Of a stretch of 64,000 bases of DNA, positions 53,079 to 64,000 are shown in pieces. Numbering within the stretch: position 1 is the stretch's first letter; each line of letters starts with the position of its first letter. The notes beneath the pieces were generated by a model. That model did not search any database and was not told the DNA's origin. It saw nothing but the letters and a program-made list of their open reading frames with translations. Origin of the DNA: Lineus longissimus (taxonomy: Eukaryota > Nemertea > Pilidiophora > Heteronemertea > Lineidae); contig NC_088317.1 of NCBI RefSeq assembly GCF_910592395.1, positions 5,582,001-5,646,000 on the forward strand. Reading direction: 5' to 3'. A program made the position numbers and the translations under genes.

Positions 53079-54642
53079 CCCCAGACCAGATCCAAGGAAT
53101 AATTCGGCGGCTTAAGTGTAATACCGCCTCTGGAATAGACGATATTTTTTCTGAACATATTATTTATGCCAATTCCCCTGAATTGTGTAATTTTTTAAGT
53201 GCTGTTTTTAGTGTTATGATAAATTGGCATGTCCTTCCAGAATGTTTTCTTAAGGGTGTTATCATACCAGTTCTCAAAAAACCATGTTTAAATCCAAACG
53301 ATGTAACTAATTATAGACCTATTACCTTAAGTTCAGTCCTGTCGAAGCTGCTAGAATTTCTTCTTATCCCTGATGATCATATCCATTCCTGTCAATTTGG
53401 GTTCCGCCAGAATCGTGGCACTGCAATGGCCACCTCTTATATGTATGATACATTTAAGTACTTTTCTTCAAAAGGCTCGCCTGTATTTGTATGTAGTCTC
53501 GATGCAGAGAAATGTTTTGATACCATTTGGCACCACAGACTTTTTTACAAACTCTTGGATAAGATTCCTAAAGATCACTGGCTGTTGTTATTTTCATGGT
53601 ATAATAACCTTAAAGCATGAGTTCGATTTCTAGACAATGAAAGTGATGAGTTTTTTATCAAAAGAGGTATAAGACAGGGCGGAATTTTGTCGCCAATATT
53701 ATTTAATTACTTTGTGAATGATCTTTTGAAATTGTTATCGAATTCGGGCGAGGGCCTGTCTATTTTAGATAAAAGGTTTAATTGCTGCGCATATGCGGAT
53801 GATTTAACAGTGTTCGCCTCTTCTGTTGACGGGTTACAAAAACTAATAAATATTTCTGCTGGGTACTCAAATGATTGGAAATTTTCGTTCGGTCTGAAAA
53901 AGACATCGTGCATGACTATTGGCAGGCGTAATTGGAAGGACGAGCCTAGGTGGTGGTTAGGGGAGTCCTTGATTAAGAATGTAGACAGCATGACCTTACT
54001 TGGCACGCTTTTTAATTCGAACCTTACTGGCGTTGATCACGTGAATAGTAGAATTTTAGCATGTAGACGAGCAGCGTTTGGCCTTTCTTCGAGTGGCTTG
54101 TGTCATCCAGGCCTATCAATTAAAACTAACACCTTTCTTTGGCGATCTGTGTGCCAACCTACCTTAACTTTTGCTCTCGAATGCAGTACCCTGGACAAAT
54201 ATTCAGCGACTAAGTTAGAGAGTGCTCAGGGTACCCTTGTTAAGGGCTTTTGTGGTGTCTCCAAAAGATCACACCACACTAGACTTTTAGAAGCTCTGGA
54301 TGTTGCAAAAGTTAAACCATTAGTTGATAGAAATTGTGCCAAATTATATAGAAACATTTTTGAAACTGACTCCCCGCAAGGGACTTGAATGTAATTTTAT
54401 TTGCAAAGTTTTTATCGGAAGGTATGGATTCCGTAAAGGGCACACTTTTATCAAAAACTCTTTCATGTGCTTTTAACCCATTAAAGCTGATGATGGGAGA
54501 GGCTGTCCCTCACTCTCTGGCCCCTCGCCGCACGGAGGATGGTGCCGTTGACAGTCTGCGCTGTCTCCTGCGGGACGAGGGCTACGGGGTCAGGGACTCC
54601 CCCTCCCATCGCTTGGTCAAATTAATGCTCAGGCATTAACTG
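53075..54642 (+). pseudogene. non-LTR retrotransposon (LINE) reverse transcriptase
   Basis: The RT runs from NTASGIDDIFSEHI through NYRPITLSSVLSKLLE, FGFRQNRGTAMA, SLDAEKCFDTIWH, IRQGGILSPILFNYF and CAYADDLTVF (YADD 53792-53803) to the thumb region. TGA at 53618-53620 interrupts the fingers/palm, and a frameshift near 54370 moves the C-terminus to the frame ending 54639. The endonuclease is missing, so the copy is 5'-truncated. The 3' end carries TTTAATAAATAAAATAAAAAAC (54734-54755), typical of an A-rich LINE tail. Clade not assigned. Confidence 0.85.
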
Positions 54643-54762
54643 TGTATATGATACTGGGATTTTATGTATGTGTTCAGGCATCCTATTTATTACCGTAATT
54701 TTATGTACTATGTGTTCTTCATGTATATGGAGGTTTAATAAATAAAATAAAAAACAAAAAAA

Positions 54763-56444
54763 AACAAGAGGCCCAAGGGCCTGGCGCTCAGCTGAGTTAA
54801 TATCATTAATATCTTCCCGGTGTTTAGTTCATTATGCATGAAAATGGCATGCTCCATGGTATTTGATATCCTTTTGCGTTCACTACGGTACCAATGTTTT
54901 TGGTTGACATAATTTGGCCACTGTTCATTCCTCAATCCTGACCATAATTCGGGTGAAATCATCGTATGAAAATATTTACCGAAACATGAAGTTTATGCCA
55001 TGAATGAGGATACTCATTGTCATAGCCTCGTTTACAAGTACGAAGTATTTTCCCGCGAATATTCAAAACTGCTTGGCTCCTTGCCAGTTAAATAACATGT
55101 GACTATACACAAAATAGAAAACTTTGATGGAAATTGTAAATCAATTTTTTATCTATCAGGGGAAACAAGCTGATGATGATCAAATAAATCATTCATGAGA
55201 AATCGTTTTGTTGCTGAAGCTTGCATGACGAAGTTAATGCTAAACCTTTTCTTGTGCTCTACTGCGCCACCGTAGTTTTCTATTTAGACCAGCAATGATG
55301 TCATTTCTGGTGATTCCCTACGTTGTCCAATGAGCGCTTTTTAAAATGTGCCATTTGGTATTGTACAGTATGCAATGTATTTTTTCAGCGCTGCCAGTTG
55401 CCGAACAGAATGCCGTAGCTCCCTCAATTTCCAATCAATTTTTATGGGAGTGACATTATTGTATTGCTTAGAATGTCTTTTTACTCATGAAAGAATCGTA
55501 GAACTAAAACATAATAAGTGAACAGAATCATGCCGATTCACTGCACATACTGTGGGAATTCTCCACTTCAAAATACCTTGGCGATGTCATCGCGAACAGA
55601 GCATGCACTTCCGATATCGTTTTCACAGAAATGTGGCCAAATTTTCAAGAACTAATTTCTGAATTTAGTCCCTAAAGACCTTATGACTACCACTGAAACT
55701 AGTGATAATATCGCCTACCAGACTACTTTTTAAGCAGAAAATTGGGTACTTGAGTGTCATTGAGCTCCAAGATTATTGCACATGGCATAAACAACATGCC
55801 GCCATTTTGTCTCCGCTTCGGCATTTCGTACGCCGCTTATAATGCACCTTCTCAATTAAAACCAACATAATAAGGCCTTACATTGTTGATTGAATAGGAA
55901 CACCACACAAAACACAATAAAGTGGGGGTACAATCAATTACGAAGCTGAAGTGAACAGTGATTTATTCCTGGAGCTACTGCTTTTGTTGTGTAGCTGCCA
56001 TGTTTTGAGAACTGGCAAATAGGAGACTTCATTGATGGCTGACGTCATCGGGCGGAAATTTGAATCGGCAGAAATAATTAAAAGGCAGGTAGCGCCCTCT
56101 CCTGTTAAAATTTTGAACTTTTTCTCAATAAAATAGATTTTCAAGAATTTTATCTTAATATTAGAGCATATTTCGACTAATTCTGCTGCTCCTAGGCCGA
56201 TATAGGCCAGTTTCCTTCATGCACTCTCGCTCGCAGGAAGTAGGTCGAATGGCGACAAATTTTGTTTTGAAAGTAGAGTTTGACCAGAAGTATCCAGAAA
56301 TGCAAAATTGAAGTCTCTAGGGTCTTACAGTTACAAAATGTGCACCATGGGTTTAACGGACGGATGGATGGATGGATGGATGGACAGACGGACGCCACTG
56401 AACAATTTATTTGACAAGCTCGGCTGACTTAGTCAGCTGAGCTT
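54763..56444 (+). mobile_element. hairpin-ended element with both ends (HINE-like)
   Basis: The 5' end ACAAGAGGCCCAAGGGCCT-GGC-GCTCAGCTG adjoins the A-rich tail of the LINE. The 3' end has (GGAT)n, ACGGACGCCACTG, the hairpin GCTCGGCTGAC-TTA-GTCAGCTGAGC (56418-56442) and A-rich bases. The 5' GCTCAGCTG is complementary to the hairpin's right arm. 55282-55560 is shared with 60819-61085. No coding capacity. Confidence 0.65.
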
Positions 56445-56714
56445 AAAAAATTCATCATTTTATTGTTCTTTCACAGTATTATTACGCCACCCCAATTCGC
56501 AAGGCAGGTTGTACCAACTGGCTCTGCATTGACTATCCCCATTCCAAGCCGAAGAACAGTGTGACAAGTTTCTCATTTTACCTTCCAATCACAGTCAAAA
56601 TTTTCTAAAACAACCGGCAATGAGGACAAACTAATAATCTCAAACCAATCACAAGAATGTAATCAACACATACGACCTCATCCGTAGAGCGGATGATTAA
56701 GTTTTAGCTTTAGT

Positions 56715-56888
56715 TGCGGTTCCACTACAGGAAAGTGCGGACTACATCCGAATTAGTTGTGATTCCATTACAGCTAGTCCGGACTAAACAAGTCCGGCTC
56801 TCACTAAGAGCGGTCTTATTAAGTGCGGATAGGACAAGCGGATTTAAGACCCGGATCTAAAGCAGAAATTACCTGTAATGGAACCGCA
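56715..56888. mobile_element. 174-bp MITE
   Basis: Terminal inverted repeats TGCGGTTCCACTACAGG and CCTGTAATGGAACCGCA (16 of 17 pairs) with TTAGT directly outside both ends (56710-56714 and 56889-56893). The interior holds several AGTCCGGAYTAA motifs in both orientations. No coding capacity. Confidence 0.75.
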
Positions 56889-57088
56889 TTAGTCCGGATT
56901 AAGATCAAGTTACTAAGTACGGCTACAGGTGGCGTGTCAATGTGAACGTATTGCGCATGAGCGGAAGTGTTGGTTCTGTCAAAACAACACGCGGTATTTC
57001 TGTCAACAGGTCAACTCTGATTCGTTCTCATTTCTCATTTCATTATTCAATTCTTAATTTAAGTAAATTCTAGTGCTTTATCCTAACT

Positions 57089-57601
57089 ATGGCTCGCTGT
57101 TCATGGACAGAGGTGGAAACCCTCGCGATTCTAACCATTTGGAAGCGTGAGGACATTCAGGCCCAACTAAATAAGACCTGTAAAGACACGAAAGTATAAG
57201 CTAAAATAGCAAAAGAATTGACTGAACTTGGTCACCCAAAGACCAAGGACCAAGTAAACACCAAAATAAAACGATTTAAATCGGACTACAAAAAGGTGCA
57301 AGACAACAACATGAGGAAAACCGGACGGGCCCCAAAAACCATGGATCATTACGAGCGCGTACATGCCATCTTGGGGCACAAGCCCAGTTTGAACGCTCCA
57401 ACAGGACAAATCATGGAGAGCCTAATTCACAGCTGTAGGGGAAAGAAAAGATCCGCATCACCTACATCATGCATATCAGTTGACAGTCAGAGTGGTCTCG
57501 AAAGTGAGGTCGAGGATTACCACGAAGATTTATCCGAGGCGATGGATAACACCCTTCCTGAGCTAGGCCTTAATTTAAATGGTAGGTTGGGTCTGCCCTA
57601 G
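57089..57601 (+). pseudogene. Myb/SANT (trihelix-like) DNA-binding protein, one nonsense codon
   Basis: The ATG at 57089 opens MARCSWTEVETLAILTIWKRE. TAA at 57197-57199 interrupts, and the same frame continues AKIAKELTELGHPKTKDQV, then IKRFKSDYKKVQDNN and AILGHKPSLN to TAG/TAA at 57601. The three Trp/helix blocks fit the Myb_DNA-bind_4 pattern used by many host and Harbinger-linked proteins. A 170-residue length is usual for the latter. It follows 200 bp after the MITE at 56715. Confidence 0.65.
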
Positions 57602-57831
57602 GTGCGGCAGCATCCTAAGTTTCTTCAGCCGTGTCTCAGTCAATGCTGTGTGCTGCTTCATAGGACAAGACCAAGGACTTGGGGATCTCAGCTGTGGCAT
57701 GGAATAGCTGCTATGAGATCCTAGGCCTACCGACTCTGATAATGGAGGGGTTGGGGCCGAAATCACCCTCCCCTTTAAAGTATATATTTTGTTAAAGAAC
57801 TGATTGATTTCACTTAGGGTACTCAGTCATG

Positions 57832-58117
57832 TGTTATATATAGTTTAGACCCTTCCATGAGGAGCCTCAGCGTTAGGACCCTCCGTCACGTGACCACGTG
57901 GAAGGAGGCTGATCTCCAGGTATAAACTGGGTCAAGCGATCAGAAGTGCGCGGACCTCCGTCTCTATAGGTCACGCGTTGCCCTATCTATTGTCTATTGC
58001 TGGTCATCCGACACTTGCCCTGATGTGGCTTCTTGTCTAGGACATTATAGTGAATAAACTTATAACATGATAAGAGGATATTCTTAGTCCATTCGAATTC
58101 TGTTGACGATCCCAACA
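57832..58117 (+). repeat. candidate 286-bp LTR
   Basis: Starts TGTTATATATAG and ends CCCAACA, with a TATA-like GGTATAAACTGG near 57918 and AATAAA near 58053. Six bases later TGGTGGAGAACCGG could be a primer binding site. Only one LTR is present. Confidence 0.5.
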
Positions 58118-59114
58118 TGACATGGTGGAGAACCGGCTTTATCGTAAATTTTCTCTGATCGGGACTTCGTGAGCTCATGTGCTATCTTCCGACTTTAGGA
58201 TATTCCATCATCCTTCAAAATGCCCTCTAATGGCAAATATATTCAAGCGGAACATCTTATAACGGACTACTCTCTACTGTAGGACCGATTTTCAACTTCA
58301 ACAGGCCGCCAGGTTGTATATCACCAATTCCGTCCCGAACTCATCATTTTAGAAACTGGTCGTGCCGATGTCTTGACGCCATATTGAGCGCCTTGCTCGA
58401 TGGATTGTTATACGTCACAGCACCACGTGATTGTGAGCGCCGCCTCTGATTGGCTCTACCGTAACTAATTACCATGCAAATCTATACGCAAACGTGTTTC
58501 ATCGCCGTGGATTCAACTCTGTGATCCCCGTTTCCGAGACACTGTAAAAATTGTTTTGACAGCCGTCACCATCTGTCTTATCAGCTGACCCTGATGTCTA
58601 CACGTACCATGATATGCCAAGTATTCTCCAAGACTTCGTCTGTTTCCTCATGATCATCATCCAAGACTGTGTTTCCTCGTAATCTTCATCCAGATTCCAA
58701 GACTGTGTCTCCTCCGTTAGTCAAGACTGTGTGTTTCATCATAATCTTCATTCAAGACTTTGCCGACTGTTAGTGATTGTGACATCGCCAAGTGACATTC
58801 CAGCAGAGACTATGGATCAACTGTTCCTTAATAGACTTACATGTGATTGTTGATTTGCCTTATGATTACCATGCTGTGATAAAATTTCTTGCCCTGTTTC
58901 AGTTCACCAAGACAGCCCCTTCGCCCCTCGCCATTGAAATGTATTGTAACTAACTTTTCCGCCCATTCCAGTACATGCAACATCCTGATGTAACCAACTT
59001 TTCACCGCCATTTCAGTATTTTCTTCCAGCCAACTGAACAGTATCACCACCCCCATCCTCCAATAGAGAATTATCTTTTTCCCATAATATAATAGATTGA
59101 CAACATAAACCAAA

Positions 59115-59519
59115 ATGACGTTGCGCCCCACTGATTTATTGCCTCCATACTTTGATGGTGAAGTATTAAGTCATGAACTCTCCACATCTTGGTGGCTGTC
59201 ATTCCATGACTATCTTCAGGCACATAACCTGCATGAACCAGGTGATGACGATGCTATGAACAATGTTGCGCGCCTTCTCAAGTGTCGCCTGTCATAACAT
59301 GCTCGCCTTTGGGCCGAGGACCAAGAATTTGAGGACTTGCCTGACCTCAAGGCACAATTTCTGAGTAGGTTTTCCCCGACCCACTCCCACTTTGCCAATG
59401 TACAGCAGTTTGAATCGATTACTTACACCGCAAACCAGACTGCACAACAGCACCTAAGTAAAATTAGGCTGGCTGCACTCCGCATTGGGTCTGATGATAA
59501 CCAGATCAGTACCCAATAG
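59115..59519 (+). pseudogene. gag: Retrotrans_gag fragment
   Basis: MTLRPTDLLPPYFDGE..., then STSWWLSFHDYLQAHNL and ARLWAEDQEFEDLPDLKAQF, a Retrotrans_gag core. TAA at 59295-59297 interrupts the frame. It stops at 59519, where unrelated repeat sequence starts. With the LTR at 57832 it is probably the 5' remnant of one element. The 1 kb between them (58118-59114) has no recognised gene. Confidence 0.55.
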
Positions 59520-59723
59520 GTGTCTACATATCAAATTTAGAGAGTCTATGACCAATAGCAAAAAAAACATGCCATGATCAAAGAAATTTTAGAGTTCGAC
59601 CTCTGTGACCTTGAAATGAAGGTCAAATCAAAAAACCCGTGTGATATGTGATGTACCTTTATTAGATACACCCACCATAACATTTTCATCGCTCTAGCTT
59701 TAACCATAAGCTTCAAAATGACA

Positions 59724-60655
59724 ACAAGAGGCCCAAGGGCCTGGCGCTCAGCTGGATGACCTAATAACATAGGACTGAGGGTGTAAAGTGGTAAATATCA
59801 GCTTTATACTACTGTTTGAAGGTCAAGAGAACACGTTATACCACTAAGATTTCCAATGCAGAGCCGCCAGCTGGATGAAATATGATTGAACTAATCAGCC
59901 ATGGTATGTAAATATTACAGGAGGCAACGGAAGATATCCCTAGTTCAGTATGTTGTATCGGTAGCTTTACAGAAAAGAAGTGTCAGAGAGGATGAGACTT
60001 CTCCATGGACAACTGTGGTATGTCCAGGCTGGGTTGTACAGCACAAGGATATAAAATGATGTCTGTAATTGAGAGGTATCCTGATTTAACAGAGGTCAAA
60101 ATAAACAGAAATGACAAGTTTGGGACTAACACCACTGTCTTTTTTTTGATAAGGTAGAGATTACAGGAGTCAACAAAATTAATTTTATTGAGAGAAATTG
60201 ACCTGTCCTGCAGGTGATTGGAATTTACAATACAAAGGGTCGTTTTCATATTTGAAAATCCCTTCATAATCAAGGGCTACCTCTGACTAAAACAGCATCC
60301 ATAAACAATAGACCACCAATTTGACCCCAGCTCCTAACTGCGGGAAAACCCAAGTCCAGCAACCAAAAGTACCAAAAATACATTTTTGTTTACATTTGAA
60401 CTGCACACATGCGTTTGTTTACAATTTCCCGCGAAATCTCGAAAATCAGGTGACCTGCAATCATGGATTGAAAATAACATTTATCTGGGTTCAGCAGGTC
60501 AGCAGGTATACCGGCTGTTCCAATCATCCCCCTACAGCCAGTTGTTCAAAAGGTAATGTTATTCACCCCACAGGGAGTGCAATTGATTAAGCCCCTGCAT
60601 AACTTAACAGCAATGGCTGGGCTTCTGTGAGTGGTAAGGAGAATTGACAGTGTCC
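59724..60655 (+). mobile_element. hairpin-ended element, copy 2
   Basis: Same 5' end and body as 43636-44165 followed without insertion by the equivalent of 45664-46065. It gives the undisturbed order of the family. Confidence 0.68.
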
Positions 60656-60818
60656 GATTAAAAATCCCTCATTTCTGCTCCGCTGAAGTAAATTTTTGAA
60701 TAAAACCAAGACGTTGCATCAGGGTAAGGTGTCACCATCATTCATGCAAAATTTCAAGGCGATCAAACGCCTCTAAGTGTGACTTTATTCGTCCCCCTTC
60801 TAATATTATTATATAGAA

Positions 60819-61090
60819 GATTTAGACCAGCGATGACGTCATTTCTGGTGATTCCCTACGTTGTCCAATGAACGCTTTTTAAAGTGTGCCATTTGGCATG
60901 CATTAGCATGCAATGTATTTTATCAGCGCTGACAACTGCCGAACAGAATGCAGTAGCTCCGTCAATTTGCAATCAATTTTTATGGGCGTAACATTATTGT
61001 GTTGCTTAAAACGTCTACTTTTTACTCATGTAAGAATCGTAGTACTAAAAACTAATATGCAAACAGAATCATGCCGATTCACTGCACATA
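60819..61090 (+). repeat. dispersed repeat shared with 55282-55560
   Basis: TTTAGACCAGCGATGACGTC to CACATACTGTGGGAATTC, about 90% alike. The last third also matches 46066-46140. Confidence 0.7.
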
Positions 61091-61128
61091 CTGTGGGAAT
61101 TCGGTATCCAGTCAGAACAGCCCCTGGT

Positions 61129-61278
61129 CAAAACGGCCCCGCTTTAATAGAGTCAAAACGGCCCCGAGTCAAAACGGCCCCGGGTCAAAACGGCCCCGGG
61201 TCAAAACGGCCCCGGGTCAAAACGGCCCCGGGTCAAAACGGCCCCGGGTCAAAACGGCCCCGGGTCAAAACGGCCCTT
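61129..61278 (+). repeat. 16-bp minisatellite, eight exact-phase units
   Basis: TCAAAACGGCCCCGGG at 61153, 61169, 61185, 61201, 61217, 61233, 61249 and 61265, plus an offset unit at 61129. Open frames across it exist only because the unit lacks stops. Confidence 0.92.
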
Positions 61279-61676
61279 GGTAGTTTAGTGGTAGTAACTT
61301 ATCTGAACTAGATAACTTTTTTTACTGCGTGCGTGTAACCAGTGGTAACGAGATAAGAAAGCAAATGTTATGCACTTTTAAAACTTAGAAGTTGCGTTAT
61401 CTGGTTTTTGGCCTGTTCGCCCATATTATTATTATTATTATTAATCTTCTCTACATTATTCTCTATATGTAGGGCTAATGTAGGTCTACACCATGGAACT
61501 TTATTCAGGTCCGTGATCACACAGAAAAATATAAGATTATTAATTAAGCAAGGGGAATTAATCAAGGCTACTTTTCGTGATATTTGCTGAGGTTCCTTTT
61601 ACCTTTAACTTCTAGACATCTATTTTGTTCAATAATTTTACATCTGACCAAATACATATAGAGTGAAGAGGGGTCG

Positions 61677-61960
61677 CACTGTCTCTTTAATCTTGTGACT
61701 GAGCTCATTGTGAACAGTGATCACATGCCAAAGGTGATGCGAATTCACTGTCTCTTTGATATTGCGGCTAATTAGAGCTAATTGCGAACACTAATCACAT
61801 GCCAAAGGTGATGCGAATTCACTGTCTCTTTGATCTTGCGGCTAATTAGAGCTAATTGCGAACACTAATCACGTGCCAAAGGTGATGCGAATTCACTGTC
61901 TCCTTGATATTTCGATTAACAATAAAGGAACGATTACTAATTACAGACGGGACCTAATTC
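61677..61960 (+). repeat. 74-bp tandem repeats upstream of the MULE gene
   Basis: CACTGTCTCTTTGAT recurs at 61677, 61746, 61820 and 61894, each unit with AATCACATGCCAAAGGTGATG. This is probably the subterminal region of the MULE. Confidence 0.85.
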
Positions 61961-62001
61961 AAGAATGAGTACTGTTCATTTTATCATCTCGTCACGATGA
62001 C

Positions 62002-62008
62002 TATATAA
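62002..62008 (+). promoter_or_regulatory. TATA box of the MULE transposase gene
   Basis: TATATAA, 97 bp before the ATG, with TTCATCAGTTCATTCC as a possible initiator about 30 bp downstream. Confidence 0.6.
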
Positions 62009-62098
62009 ACCCCCAAAATTCTCAAGATCTTCATCAGTTCATTCCAAGACTTCATCGCTGCTACAACTCGACGCTACTTATTTCATTAAAAACTTACT

Positions 62099-63923
62099 AT
62101 GACCGAAGAGGATCCCTGCATCTCCTGCCGCAAGCAAGTGAAGGGACGACAACATGGCCTCCAGTGCGACGGATGTGACCAGTGGCAACACCGAATCTGC
62201 AATACGGGTATCAGCCAGAAAGAATACCGTACAGCTGTAAAATTGGACCAAGCGATCAGCTGGATGTGCCAACTGTGTCAACAGAAAAGTTACAGCCAGC
62301 TTAGCGGTGGGGAGCCCCAGGGAGAGAGTACACGATTGTCGCTGCCAAACGATGCTGAGTTACAAGCCGCCATGAACCAGTGGGTTGAAGATGAGCAAGA
62401 AGTTCTGGAAGACGACGAGCCACCACCAGACGTAGACTTCGACATGCCAAGTGAAACTGAGCTACAACTTATTGTCGAAGAGTATATTGATGAGCAGCAC
62501 CGGGGAGAACAGAGCACCAGCAGTGACCCCACCCTCGGCGAATTCGAAATTCCATCCGTTCTTCAAGAGTCATCCATTCGCGACCCAGATCCGATGCCAT
62601 ATGAAAGAGCCGCAGCACCAACAGTTACGTACGAAATTATCCACGATGGGTCTCAAAAAGGAAAAGAAAAGCTAGCTGACAGCAACGGGTATCTTTACAC
62701 AGTTAAGGCCACCAAGAGACAAAACGGAAACCGGATCTGGAGATGCAGCGTACGTAACAAGAATGTCTGGTGCAAGGCTACGGTTCTGCAAAAGGGTTCC
62801 AGTTTCACAAGAGGCAGCCAATCACACGTCCACCCCGGCAAGCTTGGCGCTGCCCTTGCAACGAATGTCGCAACAAAGATTAAGAAGTCCGCAGCTCAGG
62901 AGATTTTTATGCCCGCCGCAGAGATCGTGAATCAGGTATTCCTGAACCAAGACATTCAGACCAGAACAGAGCCCATTGAAGCCCTGCAAAACCCCGTGAA
63001 TTTAGCAAGAGCAGCGAATCGTTTTCGGCAGAAGATGCGCCCAGCTGAACCAAAAGACCTACAGTTCGAACTAGACGAAACTCACATTCCCGAGGACTTC
63101 TTTCGTGAAGACATTCGAGTAGGTGGAAAACGGCACATCATGTTCGCTACAACACAGATGATCCAGTTGCTAACGGAGTCGAAAACATGGTACATCGATG
63201 GTACGTTCAAGGTCGTCAAAGATCCCTTTACGCAGCTGCTGAGTGTCCACGCATTCGTACGACAAGGTGACGACATGAAGCAAGTACCACTGGTGTTCGT
63301 GCTGATGTCAGGAAAACGCAAGAAAGATTACCGGAAAGTCCTGAAGTCCATCAAACGTCTAACACCAGGCCGTGCCGTCAAGAAAATCGTAATCGACTTC
63401 GAGAGCGCCATGTGGAGAGCCATCCCAGCCGTGTTACCCGCCGTCAAGATATGAGGATGTTCGTTCCACTGGGCCCAATGTATCTGGCGCAAGATTCAAG
63501 AGATCGGTCTTGCACCCGCATATCGAAACGACGAGGTGACACACAAACTCTGCAGAGAACTACTCGCCCTCCCACATGAACATATTCGCCCGCTGTTTGA
63601 AAAACTTGCAAAACGTGCAACAACCGAACATCTGAAGACGCTCACAGACTACATCCGCCGAAACGGGGGAACATCATCGGGGAAACATCGCATTCTACGT
63701 CTTGGTGAAGCTTCTTCACGAACAGGCTGAACTTGTCAGCATCCAAGTCCGTCTTGTGCAAGCCGCAAAGTTAAAACGTAGACAACGAGCCCAGTACCGC
63801 CAGATCCAAGGGAGACTATTCGCCGTATGGGATGACTACATCGAAGGAAGGAAAAACGCTCGCCAGTTGCTCCGTTCATGTTCCCATCTCGTTGCCCCAA
63901 GTTCGGACGGTTATATGGACTAA
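62099..63923 (+). pseudogene. PHD-FLYWCH-MULE transposase, one nonsense codon and one deletion
   Basis: Residues 7-60 form a C4HC3 PHD finger (C7, C10, C23, C26, H31, C34, C57, C60). Residues ~177-250 form a FLYWCH-type zinc domain (GYLYTVKATK, WRCSVRN, ending HVHPGK). The MULE nuclease has YIDGTF (D367) and VIDFES (D433), then CSFHWAQ. TGA at 63452-63454 (expected Arg) interrupts just before CSFHW. Around 63665-63700 the RTNN...EGW block holding the third acidic residue is missing and the frame changes; the basic C-terminus (LLHEQAELVSIQVRLVQ) resumes to 63923. The relative at 18619-19299 retains that block. It would be a Mutator-like cut-and-paste transposase if intact. Confidence 0.85.
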
Positions 63924-64000
63924 ATCGATTTGAACTGTGATTTGAACTGTAATTTGAACTATATAAAATCTATACTATAATATATGATATAATAAAAAAT

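Noticed and set aside
61071-61311. Possible CRISPR-like array or coding repeat
   Set aside because: The 16-bp units are contiguous with no spacers. The frames across them are a by-product of the repeat.

Overview
This is eukaryotic DNA, almost certainly from an animal and most likely a marine invertebrate. It shows TATA-type promoters, AATAAA poly(A) signals, splice-site consensus sequences, metazoan transposase families and the ACAAGAGGCCCAAGGGCC dispersed repeats I associate with lophotrochozoan and deuterostome invertebrate genomes. The phylum cannot be settled from this window. There are no operons, no rRNA, and no host gene I can name with confidence. The window is a transposable-element graveyard with a few very young elements in it.

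Layout. 1-2175: pogo-type DNA transposon with one nonsense codon, inserted by TA into a Ty3/gypsy pol gene that continues at 2176-4534 and ends in a truncated LTR (from 4740). 4934-6272: frameshifted copy of an unnamed RNase H-like transposase, fused to a second gypsy RNase H/integrase fragment (6273-7807) with a short candidate LTR. 8578-9014: another pogo-like transposase tail. 9603-13990: tandem array of ~300 bp units, each with a predicted symmetric mini-exon, interrupted by an intact pogo element (9900-13021, transposase 10697-12031). 14239-14468: psq-type HTH exon. 14706-15836: non-autonomous element with a second copy at 44295-45436. 16661-17599: gag-like remnant. 17600-20078: 1.46-kb tandem duplication carrying the tail of a Mutator-like (MULE) transposase. 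20904-28027: long inverted repeats enclosing a decayed gene for a PHD-OTU-MULE protein (22551-25889) and a Harbinger remnant. 29238-31521: second copy of the unnamed transposase. 32300-33141: hAT remnant.

33555-43007 is the best preserved item: a complete Ty3/gypsy retrotransposon with two nearly identical 775/774-bp LTRs, ATAT target duplication, primer binding site, intact gag and pol, a textbook -1 frameshift signal at the gag-pol junction, and a third open frame in the env position. That third frame (40803-41756) encodes two C2H2 zinc fingers and a coiled coil, has no start codon of its own, and begins directly at a 3' splice site. The LTR contains an ATG immediately followed by a strong splice donor, in the matching phase. 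The simplest reading is a spliced accessory gene whose AUG is supplied by the LTR.

43008-62000 is a nest of related non-autonomous elements with hairpin ends (Helentron/HINE-like), two perfect 36- and 38-bp palindromes, a tRNA-like pseudogene, a LINE reverse transcriptase, a Myb/SANT gene with one nonsense codon, a 174-bp MITE and an LTR-plus-gag fragment. 62099-63923 is a PHD-FLYWCH-MULE transposase gene with a TATA box, subterminal 74-bp repeats, one nonsense codon and one internal deletion.

What ties the window together is how these elements are built: nested insertions, subterminal tandem repeats beside transposase genes, DNA-binding modules (CENP-B HTH, psq, PHD, FLYWCH, BED, Myb) joined to nucleases, and non-autonomous elements whose 5' and 3' end motifs are complementary to each other.
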